DNA from: Aldehydirespirator sp963667505
Lineage (GTDB): Bacteria > Actinomycetota > Acidimicrobiia > Acidimicrobiales > Aldehydirespiratoraceae
DNA length: 64,000 nucleotides
Direction of reading: 5' to 3'
Assembly (NCBI GenBank): GCA_963667505.2
Contig: OY763490.2
Span: forward strand, 248,001 to 312,000
Part shown: one piece after another, positions 17,154 through 24,581 of the stretch
Layout: every line of letters starts with the position of its first letter
How positions within the stretch are numbered: position 1 is the first letter of the stretch
The notes under the pieces: generated by a model
Database searches by the model: none
Seen by the model: the letters and a program-made list of their open reading frames with translations, nothing else
Told to the model about the DNA's origin: nothing
Made by a program: the position numbers and the translations under genes

Positions 17154-18160
17154 TGGCCGGCTCGGGCCGAGCCCAGATGCGCGACCGCGACGACCTGCTG
17201 CTGCGGGTGAGGAACCTGGTGGTGGAGTTCCCGGCGGGCCGCCGACGGGTCGTTCACGCCGTGTCGGACGTGAGCTTCGATGTGGCCGAGGGCGAGACCC
17301 TGGGCATTGTTGGCGAGTCGGGCTGCGGCAAGTCGACGGTGGCCCGGGCGATCATCCGGCTGGTGGACATCGCGGGCGGCGAAGTGCTGTTCGAGGACGT
17401 CGACCTGGCTGGCCTCGAGGGCGAGGAACTGCGCCGGGTGCGGCCGAACCTGCAGATGATCTTCCAGGATCCGATCTCGTCGTTGAATCCCCGCCGGCGC
17501 GTCCGCGACGTGATCGCCGAGGGACTCGCGGTGTGGGGCGACGAGCGGGGGTCGTGGACTCGCGACAGCATCGAGGAGCTGATGGAGGCCGTCGGTGTGG
17601 AGGCCCGCTTCGGCGACCGGCGCCCGCACGAGTTCTCAGGCGGCCAGTGCCAGCGCATCGGCATCGCCCGGGCGCTGGCGCTCGACCCCCAGGTGCTGAT
17701 CTGCGATGAGCCGGTGTCGGCGCTCGACGTGTCGATCCAGGCCCAGATCCTCAACCTGCTGGAGGACATGAAGCAGCGCTACGGCCTGACCATGCTGTTC
17801 ATCTCCCACGACCTGTCGGTGGTGAAGAACGTAAGCGACCGGATCGTGGTGATGTACCTCGGCAAGGTGTGCGAGATCGGCGCCACCGAGGAGATCTACG
17901 AGCGCCCGGCCCACCCCTACACCCGGGCGCTGCTGGCGTCGATCCCGGAGCCCGCCACCACCGTGCGTCCCGACGAGGGCGACATCGAGGGCGAACTGCC
18001 CTCAGCGACCGAGCCGCCCAGCGGATGCCGCTTCCACACCCGCTGCCCGCACGCCACCGAGGTGTGCCGCGAGGTGGAGCCGGTCACCGAGCAGGTGGGC
18101 GACGCCGACCACTACGTCGCCTGCCACCACCCCGTGACGGTGGAAGTGGCCGTGGGCTGA
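17153..18160 (+). CDS. ABC transporter ATPase, DppF/OppF type
   Basis: A 335-residue ATPase with Walker A GESGCGKS, Q-loop I-F-Q-D-P, signature FSGGQCQR and Walker B VLICDEP. The C-terminal extension carries Cys in G-C-R-F-H-T-R-C-P, E-V-C-R-E and V-A-C-H-H-P, again fitting an Fe-S site. FSGGQCQR replaces the usual LSGGQ[RQ]QR, which is tolerated in this family. It is the last gene of the importer operon, overlaps DppD by ATGA and faces the sulfite reductase gene convergently. Confidence 0.93.
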   Translation: MAGSGRAQMRDRDDLLLRVRNLVVEFPAGRRRVVHAVSDVSFDVAEGETLGIVGESGCGKSTVARAIIRLVDIAGGEVLFEDVDLAGLEGEELRRVRPNLQMIFQDPISSLNPRRRVRDVIAEGLAVWGDERGSWTRDSIEELMEAVGVEARFGDRRPHEFSGGQCQRIGIARALALDPQVLICDEPVSALDVSIQAQILNLLEDMKQRYGLTMLFISHDLSVVKNVSDRIVVMYLGKVCEIGATEEIYERPAHPYTRALLASIPEPATTVRPDEGDIEGELPSATEPPSGCRFHTRCPHATEVCREVEPVTEQVGDADHYVACHHPVTVEVAVG

Positions 18161-18189
18161 GCGCGCCGACGCCGGTTCTGTTCGCATGA

Positions 18190-18244
18190 GACGACGTCGT
18201 CAGGCTGATTCTCGAGAGAAAAACCTGTCCTGTTGCAGCAGGAC
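18190..18244. terminator. Palindromes in the convergent gap, possible weak terminator
   Basis: The convergent gap between the ATPase and the reductase gene holds the 12-bp palindrome GACGACGTCGTC at 18190-18201 and, a little further on, GTCCTG-TTGCAG-CAGGAC. Neither is followed by a strong T run, though GAGAGAAAAA lies between them. Function is inferred only from position. Confidence 0.3.
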
Positions 18245-18280
18245 TCGCACCTAGATTTCTTGGCGCAGTCGGGACTTGGC

Positions 18281-18298
18281 TCAGGTGGCTCAGGTGGC
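18281..18298 (-). repeat. 9-bp duplication of the reductase stop region
   Basis: On the minus strand GCCACCTGA (Ala-Thr-stop) occurs twice in direct succession. The first copy ends the reductase gene and the second lies just beyond it, providing a second in-frame stop. It is the smallest of several gene-end duplications in the window. Confidence 0.75.
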
Positions 18299-20110
18299 GC
18301 ACTCCGAGGCGCCGGTCTCCACGACGTAGGGGCCGGTCTCGTCGTAGTCGACGTAGAACGACGGGTCGTCGTCGTAGGTTGGGAACTCGTCGAGGTCCTT
18401 GAGGCCTGCGGCCACGGCCCGGGCGCCGCCGACCCGCTGCATCCAGTCCCGGAACGCCTCACCCGCCTGGCGTTCCTCGGTGAAGCGGCGGATCACCCGG
18501 ACGGTCGCCTCCGGTGCGTTGCGGGCCGGCAGGCGAAGGGCCTTGTCGCCGAAGTGCATCTGCTGCTGGCCGATGTGGCCGCCGAGCAGCATCTGGTAGC
18601 CGGGGGCGCTGCGGCCGTGGGCCCGCCTTTCCGCGCCGAAGAAGCCGATGTCGGAGGCGTGGTGCTGGCCGCAGGAGTTGGGGCACCCCGAGATGTTGAC
18701 GCGGATGCCGCCCACTTCGGCCAGCCCCTCGGACTCGAGGCGCTCGCCGATGGCGTGGCCCAGCCCGCGGCTCTGGGTGACGGCCAGTCTGCACGTGTCC
18801 GCGCCGGGGCAGGCCACCACGTCGCGTGACAGCTCGGCGCCGGGCCGGGCCATCCCGATGGCATCGAGACGGTCGTGGACGACGGGAAGGTCGTCGGGAT
18901 GCAGGCCCCGGAACACCGCGTTCTGGCGGTTGGTGAGGCGCACGTCGGCGCCGAGGTCTCGCTGCAGGGCGGCCAGCGCTCGGAACTGGTCGCCGGTGAT
19001 GTCGCCCAGATGGGCCTGCGCGTACGCCGAGACGGTGCCGTCGCGGATTCCCCGCACCACGTTGGCCCGGTCCCAGCGCTGGTACTCGCTGCCGGTGCCG
19101 ATGCTCACCGGCGTGCCGTGGCCGATGGCGGTGACCTCGGCGGGGTCGCCCGCCCCGGCCGGGTCGTCGCCGTCTACCTGCACGTCGGCCGGGATGCCCC
19201 CCGGCCACGACGTCGAGGCCACCAGGAACTTGCGCTGGGTCAGCACCCGGCGCTGCACCTCCTCGAAGCCGAGCGTGTCCACCAGCCACTTCATCCGGGC
19301 CCGGAGCTTGTTGTCCCGGTTGCCGGCCTGGTCGAACACTCTCAGGCAGGCCTCGATGGTGGGCAGCAGCTCGTCTCGGGGGGTGAAGTCCTCCAAGGCC
19401 AGCGCAGGGTGCGGCGTGGTGCCCAGCCCGCCCGCGATGAACACCCGGAAGCCCCGCTCGACTTCGCCGTCCGCCCCGGGCCGGGTGACGCCGATCACTC
19501 CCACGTCGTTGAACATGGCCTGGCCGCAGTCGGCCTCGCAGCCCGAGAAGTTGATCTTGAACTTGCGGGGCAGCCGCTGGCTGATCGGGTTGCGCACGAA
19601 GTGCCGATAGGTGGCCTCGGCCCACGGGGAGATGTCGAGCTTCTCGTGAGGGCAGGCGCCGGCCAGATGGCAACCCTGCACGTTGCGGACAGTGTCGCCG
19701 CAGGCCTCCCGGGTGGTGAGGCCCACCGAGGCCAGATGGGTGAGCACCTCCGGGATCTGGTCGAGCTCGACGAAGTGGAACTGGATGTTCTGGCGGGTGG
19801 TGATGTGGCCCCAGCCCCGGCTGTAGGCGTCCACCAGCCAGCCGATCATCTCGAGCTGCTCGGGCTGGATGGAGCCGTAGGGCACCTTCACCCGCACCAT
19901 CTGGTGGGTGCCGCCCTGGCGCTGCCCGTAGATGCCGTTGGTGAGCCGGAACACGCGGAACACCTCTTCGCTCAGCTCGCCGGCCTGGAACTTGGCGTAC
20001 TGCTGCCTGTACTTGTCGATGTCGGCCTGCATGGCGGGATCGACACTCCCGACGGCGGGCGGCAAGCCGAAAGGAACGGGCGGCGAGATGCGCGGCTCCA
20101 ATAGGGTCAT
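18290..20110 (-). CDS. Siroheme/[4Fe-4S] sulfite (or nitrite) reductase, ferredoxin type
   Basis: A 606-residue reductase with the duplicated sulfite-reductase fold. The cluster/siroheme ligands appear as CPGADTC and, after a spacer, CPNSC near residues 435-480. The N-terminal half carries G-G-T-H-Q-M-V-R-V-K-V and TTRQNIQFHFV, the usual siroheme-binding region. The family makes sulfide from sulfite, or ammonia from nitrite, using six ferredoxin electrons. Its overlap with cobA and sirC, the genes for siroheme synthesis, shows why they are together. Sulfite versus nitrite cannot be told apart by eye; I see no sulfate-activation or nitrate genes here. ATG 20110 overlaps the cobA stop. Confidence 0.9.
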   Translation of the reverse strand: MTLLEPRISPPVPFGLPPAVGSVDPAMQADIDKYRQQYAKFQAGELSEEVFRVFRLTNGIYGQRQGGTHQMVRVKVPYGSIQPEQLEMIGWLVDAYSRGWGHITTRQNIQFHFVELDQIPEVLTHLASVGLTTREACGDTVRNVQGCHLAGACPHEKLDISPWAEATYRHFVRNPISQRLPRKFKINFSGCEADCGQAMFNDVGVIGVTRPGADGEVERGFRVFIAGGLGTTPHPALALEDFTPRDELLPTIEACLRVFDQAGNRDNKLRARMKWLVDTLGFEEVQRRVLTQRKFLVASTSWPGGIPADVQVDGDDPAGAGDPAEVTAIGHGTPVSIGTGSEYQRWDRANVVRGIRDGTVSAYAQAHLGDITGDQFRALAALQRDLGADVRLTNRQNAVFRGLHPDDLPVVHDRLDAIGMARPGAELSRDVVACPGADTCRLAVTQSRGLGHAIGERLESEGLAEVGGIRVNISGCPNSCGQHHASDIGFFGAERRAHGRSAPGYQMLLGGHIGQQQMHFGDKALRLPARNAPEATVRVIRRFTEERQAGEAFRDWMQRVGGARAVAAGLKDLDEFPTYDDDPSFYVDYDETGPYVVETGASECAT

Positions 20111-20868
20111 GGCAAGGCTCCTTGGACGGTCGGGGCGCCGAAGGCGCTGAACTCTGGGACGGCGAGCACGTCGGCGGACGCGGCTGGCCCCACGACGATC
20201 GTGGCCGGGCTGCGCACGCGCAGCCCGGCCAGCCCCTCCAGATCGGTGCGGACGATGTGCTGTGTTGGGGTGGTGGCTGAGCTGATCACCGTCACGGGCG
20301 TGTCTTGAGCCATGCCGCCGGCTCGCAGCCGATCGGTGATCTGGGCGGCTCGGGCCGCGCCCATCAGGATCACGAGGGTGGTGCCGGCCCGGGCCAGGGC
20401 GTCCCAGTCGAGGAACCGGTCCGATGACGGATCCTGGTGGGCGGTCACCACGGTGAAGCCGCTGGCGACGCCTCGCATGGTGACGGGGATGCCAGCCGCG
20501 GCCGGGGCGGCCAGCGCCGAGGTCACGCCCGGAACCACCTCCACTTCCAGGCCGGCGGCCCGCAGGGCGGCGGCCTCCTCGCCACCCCGCCCGAACACGA
20601 ACGGGTCGCCGCCCTTGATGCGCACCACGCACTCGTATCGGCGGGCCCGGTGGACCAGGATGGCGTTGATCTGCTCCTGGGTCGTGCTCGGGCGTCCCGG
20701 GGTCTTGCCGACATCGACCAACTCGGCCCACGGGGGCGTCAGATCCAGCACGGCCTGTTCGACTAGGCGGTCATGCACGACGACGTCGGCTCGCCGCAGG
20801 AGATTCAGCGCCCTAACCGTCAACAGTTCGGGGTCGCCCGGGCCTGCGCCCACTAGATGAACTGTCAT
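20107..20868 (-). CDS. cobA: Uroporphyrinogen-III C-methyltransferase (SUMT)
   Basis: A 253-residue SAM-dependent enzyme that methylates uroporphyrinogen III at C-2 and C-7 to precorrin-2, the first committed step to siroheme. Motifs visible are VHLVGAGPGDPELLTVRA at the N-terminus, D-V-V-V-H-D-R-L-V, the G-G-D-P-F-V-F-G-R-G-G-E-E block near 86-98 and V-V-P-G-V-T-S-A. It is a stand-alone SUMT without the fused uroporphyrinogen synthase seen in some actinobacteria. It overlaps sirC upstream and the reductase downstream by ATGA. Confidence 0.95.
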   Translation of the reverse strand: MTVHLVGAGPGDPELLTVRALNLLRRADVVVHDRLVEQAVLDLTPPWAELVDVGKTPGRPSTTQEQINAILVHRARRYECVVRIKGGDPFVFGRGGEEAAALRAAGLEVEVVPGVTSALAAPAAAGIPVTMRGVASGFTVVTAHQDPSSDRFLDWDALARAGTTLVILMGAARAAQITDRLRAGGMAQDTPVTVISSATTPTQHIVRTDLEGLAGLRVRSPATIVVGPAASADVLAVPEFSAFGAPTVQGALP

Positions 20869-21560
20869 GACGTTGCGCCTCTCGTCTCGGGGCGCAGCCC
20901 TGCCACGCCCGGGTATGTGGTCGTACGGCCCAAGCCGAGGCAGTCGTGCAGCCTGGAGCGGGCTTCGGCTAGGCGGCTGGCCCGCACCAGGTCCAACAGC
21001 CCGTCGTCGAGGGCCTCGTTCCAGCCGGGAACCTCCGAGGTGCCGTGGACGGCCTTGGCCTCGGCGCGGACCTCGGTCAGAAGGTCGAGCAGGGCCGAGT
21101 AGCCCGAGCCCAGGTCGCGGTCGAGCCGTCGGCGCAGCCAACTGGCCAGGGCCGGGCTGCGGCCGTTGGTGGAGACAGCGATCTGCAGGTCGCCGCGGCG
21201 GACCACTGCGGGCAGCGTGAACGTGCAGTTCGCGGGGTCGTCAGCGGAGTTGACGAAGACGTTGGCAGCTTCGGCGTCGTGGTGGACCTGCGCGTTGACC
21301 GCTGGGTCGTCGGTGGCGGTGATGACGAGCCGATAGGAGGCGACCTCCCCTCGTCGATAGGCGCGGCGCTGCCAGCGCACGTCAGGGTGGTCGGCTATCT
21401 CTTCGACTGCGCTCGGAGCCACCACCGTCACACGCGCCTGCGCTCGTACCAGGCTGGCCGCCTTGCGGGCCGCCACCGGCCCGCCCCCGACCACGAGCAC
21501 GGACTTCTGGGCCAGGCTGAGGCTCACCGGGAAGAGCGGTTGGCCCAGTTCGGCGGTCAT
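20865..21560 (-). CDS. sirC: Precorrin-2 dehydrogenase/sirohydrochlorin ferrochelatase (SirC/CysG-N/Met8 type)
   Basis: A 231-residue protein with the NAD-binding loop VLVVGGGPVAARKAASL near residue 21, A-T-D-D-P-A-V-N and the N-S-A-D-D-P segment of the Met8/CysG N-terminal family, followed by the helical dimerisation domain. It oxidises precorrin-2 to sirohydrochlorin and may insert iron, supplying siroheme to the reductase encoded two genes downstream. It is the first gene of a three-gene operon; the candidate operator at 21668-21754 lies upstream. Confidence 0.93.
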   Translation of the reverse strand: MTAELGQPLFPVSLSLAQKSVLVVGGGPVAARKAASLVRAQARVTVVAPSAVEEIADHPDVRWQRRAYRRGEVASYRLVITATDDPAVNAQVHHDAEAANVFVNSADDPANCTFTLPAVVRRGDLQIAVSTNGRSPALASWLRRRLDRDLGSGYSALLDLLTEVRAEAKAVHGTSEVPGWNEALDDGLLDLVRASRLAEARSRLHDCLGLGRTTTYPGVAGLRPETRGATS

Positions 21561-21667
21561 GGGTGGTTCGCCGGGAACAGCGCCTGGCCCGGCACGGCCG
21601 CGGGTGCGGTTCGCTGGGGCCGGGTGGTTGGTTCGAGGCCTGTTGTCGCGTCCACGGCAATTCCCAT

Positions 21668-21754
21668 AAATCTGATAGGGATAGTCGGGTTTAGTGCACC
21701 CTAGTGAACTGGCAACCGCAATACAACATAAATCCGATCAGATTTGTCAGATTT
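21668..21754. promoter_or_regulatory. Candidate operator: AAATCYGAT repeats and palindrome upstream of the siroheme operon
   Basis: In an unusually AT-rich patch lies AAATCCGATCAGATTT (21730-21745), a 16-bp dyad broken only at one symmetric pair. Further half-sites are AAATCTGAT at 21668-21676 and CAGATTT at 21748-21754. The patch lies 110-190 bases upstream of the sirC start on the minus strand. Three matching half-sites in a high-GC genome argue for a regulator-binding site. Which regulator is unknown. Confidence 0.55.
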
Positions 21755-21836
21755 AGCGACGGGCTGTGCAGGAGGGGAGCTTCCCGGCCTTCTCGGTGAC
21801 GGTGGGTCTCTGGGCCGTATCCCGGACCGGTTGCTC

Positions 21837-22238
21837 CTACCCGGGCGCGTTCTTGGCGAGGTCGGTGCCCGGGGACCGCCGGTGACGCTCGCCCGTTCGT
21901 GTCGCTTCGCGGGAGGCTCGCCGGGATGAGCGGGCTATGCGCCACATGATGAACGCCACCGCGGCGGCGACCGCGCCCATTGTGGCGAACTGGAGGCTTC
22001 CGCCCCGGTCGCCGGAGTGCTGGGGATCCGGGCCTGGGTCGGGGGAGCCGATGATGCGGTTGACGCCTTCGGGCGTCTCGTAGACGGGCCTCAGCCCGTC
22101 GCCCGTGTCGGTCGGCAGCGGTTCGTCCTCACCCTCGTCGGCGACCGCCGCGTTCGGCGCCGACCACAGTGCAGCTGCCGCTATGAGCGCCAGAACGGCC
22201 AGTAATTTCCGCCGACGAGCGGTGTGAGCCTCACTCAT
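21837..22238 (-). CDS. Hypothetical small exported, membrane-anchored protein
   Basis: 133 residues. A signal peptide (residues about 1-33: basic start, hydrophobic core, A-V-A-D cleavage site) is followed by an acidic Pro/Gly-rich middle and a second hydrophobic segment near residues 86-101 with an Arg-rich tail. It is probably held in the membrane by the C-terminal helix with the acidic loop outside. No family recognised. A protein of similar layout is encoded at 52686-52979. Confidence 0.6.
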   Translation of the reverse strand: MSEAHTARRRKLLAVLALIAAAALWSAPNAAVADEGEDEPLPTDTGDGLRPVYETPEGVNRIIGSPDPGPDPQHSGDRGGSLQFATMGAVAAAVAFIMWRIARSSRRASREATRTGERHRRSPGTDLAKNAPG

Positions 22239-22268
22239 GGTGCGCCGCTTGTCTTGGCGCGTGGCCCT

Positions 22269-23111
22269 TCATGGTTGGCTGCCCGGTGACGGGGCATGAT
22301 CTGGCCGGGCCTGCCGGTTTGGCGTTTCGCCAGCCACCTCGCCGGTGGAGGCGGCCAGATAGGCGGGCCCCTCGCCCCCTCCGTGCACCGGCACCGACGC
22401 TCCCGACATGTACGACGCCAGCGGCGATGCGCAGAACAGCACAGCGTCAGCCACTTCGCCGGGGTCGCCGAGGCGGCCGAGGGCCAGCGTGGCGCCCACG
22501 GCGTCGATGCCGGCCTGGTCGCCGTAGTAGAGGTGTGCCTGCTCGGTGAGGATCAGTCCGACCACCACGTTGAGCACCCGGATTGTCGGCCCCCATTCGT
22601 GGGCCAGCGTCTGGGTGAGGTTGGACAGCCCGGCTTTGGCCGCTCCGTAGGCCGCGCCGTGCGGGTTGGGCCGGCTGCCCGACACCGAGGAGATGTTGAT
22701 GATCACGCCTCCTCCGTCCTGGGCGCTCATCACCGGGTGCACGGCCTGCGCGAAGGTCAGCGGGGCCAGCAGGTTGAGGGCGATGATCTTCTCGTTGAAC
22801 CGGGGCGACACGGTGGCCGTGTCTGCCGGTGGGGCTCCTCCAGCGTTGTTCACCAGCACATCGACGCGGCCGGTCTGCCGCGTCGTCTCGCCGACGACGG
22901 CCTTCACCTGTTCGGGATCGCGGACGTCGGCGGCCACGAAGAGCGCCTCCCGTCCGGCCGCGGCCACCGGTTCGTCGGGCTCGCGCCGGGCGCAGACCAC
23001 GACATCCGCACCGTGCTCTAGGAACCGGGTGGCGATCACCCGTCCGAGACCCATGGTGGCCCCGGTCACGATCACGGTGCGGCCGGTCATGTCGAGCGGA
23101 TCGTCGGTCAC
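22269..23111 (-). CDS. Short-chain dehydrogenase/reductase, divergent from ipdA
   Basis: A 280-residue SDR with TGATMGLG near residue 16, N-N-A-G-G, catalytic Ser in S-S-V-S-G-S and Y-G-A-A-K near residue 160, plus the proline-free V-V-V-G-L-I loop. In Mycobacterium SDR genes lie beside ipdA/ipdB in the steroid-ring CD cluster, which fits this position, but orthology is inference. GGGGAG lies 4 bases before the GTG at 23111. The last 25 residues are Pro/Arg-rich and unlike the family. Its upstream region is the 71-bp hairpin array. Confidence 0.85.
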   Translation of the reverse strand: MTDDPLDMTGRTVIVTGATMGLGRVIATRFLEHGADVVVCARREPDEPVAAAGREALFVAADVRDPEQVKAVVGETTRQTGRVDVLVNNAGGAPPADTATVSPRFNEKIIALNLLAPLTFAQAVHPVMSAQDGGGVIINISSVSGSRPNPHGAAYGAAKAGLSNLTQTLAHEWGPTIRVLNVVVGLILTEQAHLYYGDQAGIDAVGATLALGRLGDPGEVADAVLFCASPLASYMSGASVPVHGGGEGPAYLAASTGEVAGETPNRQARPDHAPSPGSQP

Positions 23112-23180
23112 GCAGCTCCCCGAGGCAGCCCAGGCCCCTCCGGCCCAGTTCTGCCTCTGAAGCTAGCGCCGACAGTGAAT

Positions 23181-23513
23181 TGGCAGCGCTGGGTGCGGAT
23201 TTGGGCGTTGTCGGCTGCCAGTTCGTGGGCAGGGGGTGGTGTGGGATTTGGCAGCGTCTTGCTCGTATGGCGGGCGTTTTGCTGCCAGTTCTTGGGTGTG
23301 GTGGCGGTGGTGTGGGATTTGGCAGCGTTTTGCTCGTATGGCGGGCGTTTTGCTGCCAGTTCTTGGGTGTGGTGGCGGTGGTGTGGGATTTGGCAGCGTT
23401 TTGCTCGTATGGCGGGCGTTTTGCTGCCAGTTCGTGGGTGTGGTGGCGGTGGTGTGGGATTTGGCAGCGTTTTGCTCGTATGGCGGGCGTTTTGCTGCCA
23501 GTTCTTGGGTGGG
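23181..23513. repeat. 71-bp tandem repeat array, five TGGCAGC/GCTGCCA hairpins
   Basis: Four near-identical 71-bp units start at 23239, 23310, 23381 and 23452, preceded by a diverged fifth. Each carries the inverted repeat TGGCAGC - 25 bases - GCTGCCA; left arms begin at 23181, 23249, 23320, 23391 and 23462. Copies differ by only a few bases (C or T in the first loop; TTCTTGGG or TTCGTGGG). The array fills the divergent gap between the SDR and ipdA, ending about 27 bases before the ipdA -10 box. There are no variable spacers. Because 71 is not a multiple of 3, several frames stay open by accident. Confidence 0.95.
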
Positions 23514-23539
23514 TGATAGCGCTGCTGGCTTGAACGCTC

Positions 23540-23545
23540 TACGGT
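23540..23545 (+). promoter_or_regulatory. Candidate -10 box of the ipdA leaderless promoter
   Basis: TACGGT ends 6 bases before the GTG at 23552, with no Shine-Dalgarno between. It sits immediately downstream of the hairpin array. Confidence 0.45.
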
Positions 23546-23551
23546 CGGGCG

Positions 23552-24427
23552 GTGGCCGACAAGCGGATGACCGAGGACGAGGTCGTCGCCGAGTTGAGCA
23601 GCGGCATGACTGTCGGCATCGGCGGCTGGGGCTCGCGGCGCAAGCCGATGTCGCTGGTGCGGGCCATTCTCCGCGGCGGTCTGACGGACCTGCACCTGGT
23701 GACCTACGGTGGCCCCGACGTCGGCCTGCTGTGCGCGGCAGGCCGGGTCCGCAAGATCACCTACGGCTTCGTGTCGCTCGACTCGATCCCTCTGGAGCCG
23801 CACTTCCGCGTCGCTCGCCAGACCGGCGCGGTCGAGGCCCGCGAGTTCGACGAGGGTGCCTTCTATCTGGGTCTGCTGGCCGCATCGCACCGGGTGCCCT
23901 TCTACCCGACCCGGGCCGGCCTGGGATCCGACATGCTCACCTACAACCCCGACCTCAAGACGGTGACCAGCCCCTACGACGACGGCACGGAACTGGTGGC
24001 CATCCCCGCATTCGACATCGACGTGTCGCTGATCCACATGCACCGAGCCGACGCGGCGGGCAACGGACAGTTCCTCGGGCCGGACCTGTACTTCGACGAC
24101 CTGTTCGCCATGGCCGCCGAGCGCACCTTCATGTCGTGCGAGCGGGTGGTGGCCACCGAGGACCTGCTGAAGGAAGGCTCGGTCCACACGCTCAAGATCC
24201 CTCGCCTGCACACCCACGGCGTAGTGGAGGCGCCCGGCGGCGCCCACTTCACAGAGTGCCCGCCTGACTACGGCCGCGACGAGGCCTTCCAGCGCGAGTA
24301 CGCGGCCACCGCCCGCGACCCCGAGGCCTGGGCCCGGTTCCGGGCCGACTGGCTGGACCTGCCCTCCCACGACGCCTACCGCGCCCGCCTGGCCGAGCGG
24401 GCCGAGTCCGCTGGAGCGAAACAATGA
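23552..24427 (+). CDS. ipdA: IpdA-like CoA-transferase-family subunit alpha (steroid ring opening)
   Basis: A 291-residue protein. G-I-G-G-W-G-S-R-R-K-P-M-S-L-V-R-A near residue 24 and VTYGGPDVGLLCAAGRVRK are hallmarks of mycobacterial IpdA. Its partner is encoded next, with two mini-ORFs between. In Mycobacterium the IpdAB heterodimer opens the last steroid ring of a CoA-linked cholesterol intermediate hydrolytically, despite its CoA-transferase fold. The later E-A-P-G-G-A-H-F-T-E and YGRDEAFQREYA blocks also match. The C-terminal codons are part of a 77-bp tandem duplication. Start GTG 23552 follows TACGGT by 6 bases. Confidence 0.88.
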   Translation: MADKRMTEDEVVAELSSGMTVGIGGWGSRRKPMSLVRAILRGGLTDLHLVTYGGPDVGLLCAAGRVRKITYGFVSLDSIPLEPHFRVARQTGAVEAREFDEGAFYLGLLAASHRVPFYPTRAGLGSDMLTYNPDLKTVTSPYDDGTELVAIPAFDIDVSLIHMHRADAAGNGQFLGPDLYFDDLFAMAAERTFMSCERVVATEDLLKEGSVHTLKIPRLHTHGVVEAPGGAHFTECPPDYGRDEAFQREYAATARDPEAWARFRADWLDLPSHDAYRARLAERAESAGAKQ

Positions 24428-24504
24428 GCGGCGGTGAGGGCGCTGGCTGGCTGGCAGAGGCCCGTCCGGCCGAGCGGATCAAGTTTGCCGGAGCGAAACA
24501 GTGA
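24424..24504 (+). CDS. Relay mini-ORF 1 between ipdA and ipdB
   Basis: A 26-codon ORF (M-S-G-G-E-G-A-G...E-R-I-K-F-A-G-A-K-Q). Its ATG overlaps the ipdA stop as ATGA, and its TGA overlaps the GTG of mini-ORF 2. The end resembles the ipdA C-terminus (E-R-A-E-S-A-G-A-K-Q), showing origin by duplication. GGAGCGAAACA supplies a Shine-Dalgarno-like GGAG 7 bases before its start. Translation by terminating ribosomes is likely on this layout but is inferred. Confidence 0.5.
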   Translation: MSGGEGAGWLAEARPAERIKFAGAKQ

Positions 24505-24581
24505 GTAGCAGCGAACACGCCCACCGTCCGGCAGCGGCGCGTCTGGTTGAGCGGATCGAGTTTGCCGGAGCGGAACGATGA
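24501..24581 (+). CDS. Relay mini-ORF 2 between ipdA and ipdB
   Basis: A 26-codon ORF (V-S-S-S-E-H-A-H...E-R-I-E-F-A-G-A-E-R) from GTG 24501 to TGA 24579-24581, which overlaps the ipdB ATG as ATGA. GGAG lies 7 bases upstream. The shared E-R-I-x-F-A-G-A-x-x tail with mini-ORF 1 may reflect recent duplication or selection on the ribosome-binding sequence encoded by the same bases. Confidence 0.5.
   Translation: MSSSEHAHRPAAARLVERIEFAGAER

Noticed and set aside
23181..23513. CRISPR array
   Set aside because: The 71-bp units are contiguous, with no unique spacers, and no cas gene is nearby.
22829..24267. Plus-strand ORFs reading through the hairpin array (repeated V-L-L-V-W-R-A-F-C-C-Q)
   Set aside because: The array is open in several frames because its 71-bp unit is stop-poor and not a multiple of 3. 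The peptides are pure repeat and one frame runs into ipdA antiphase.
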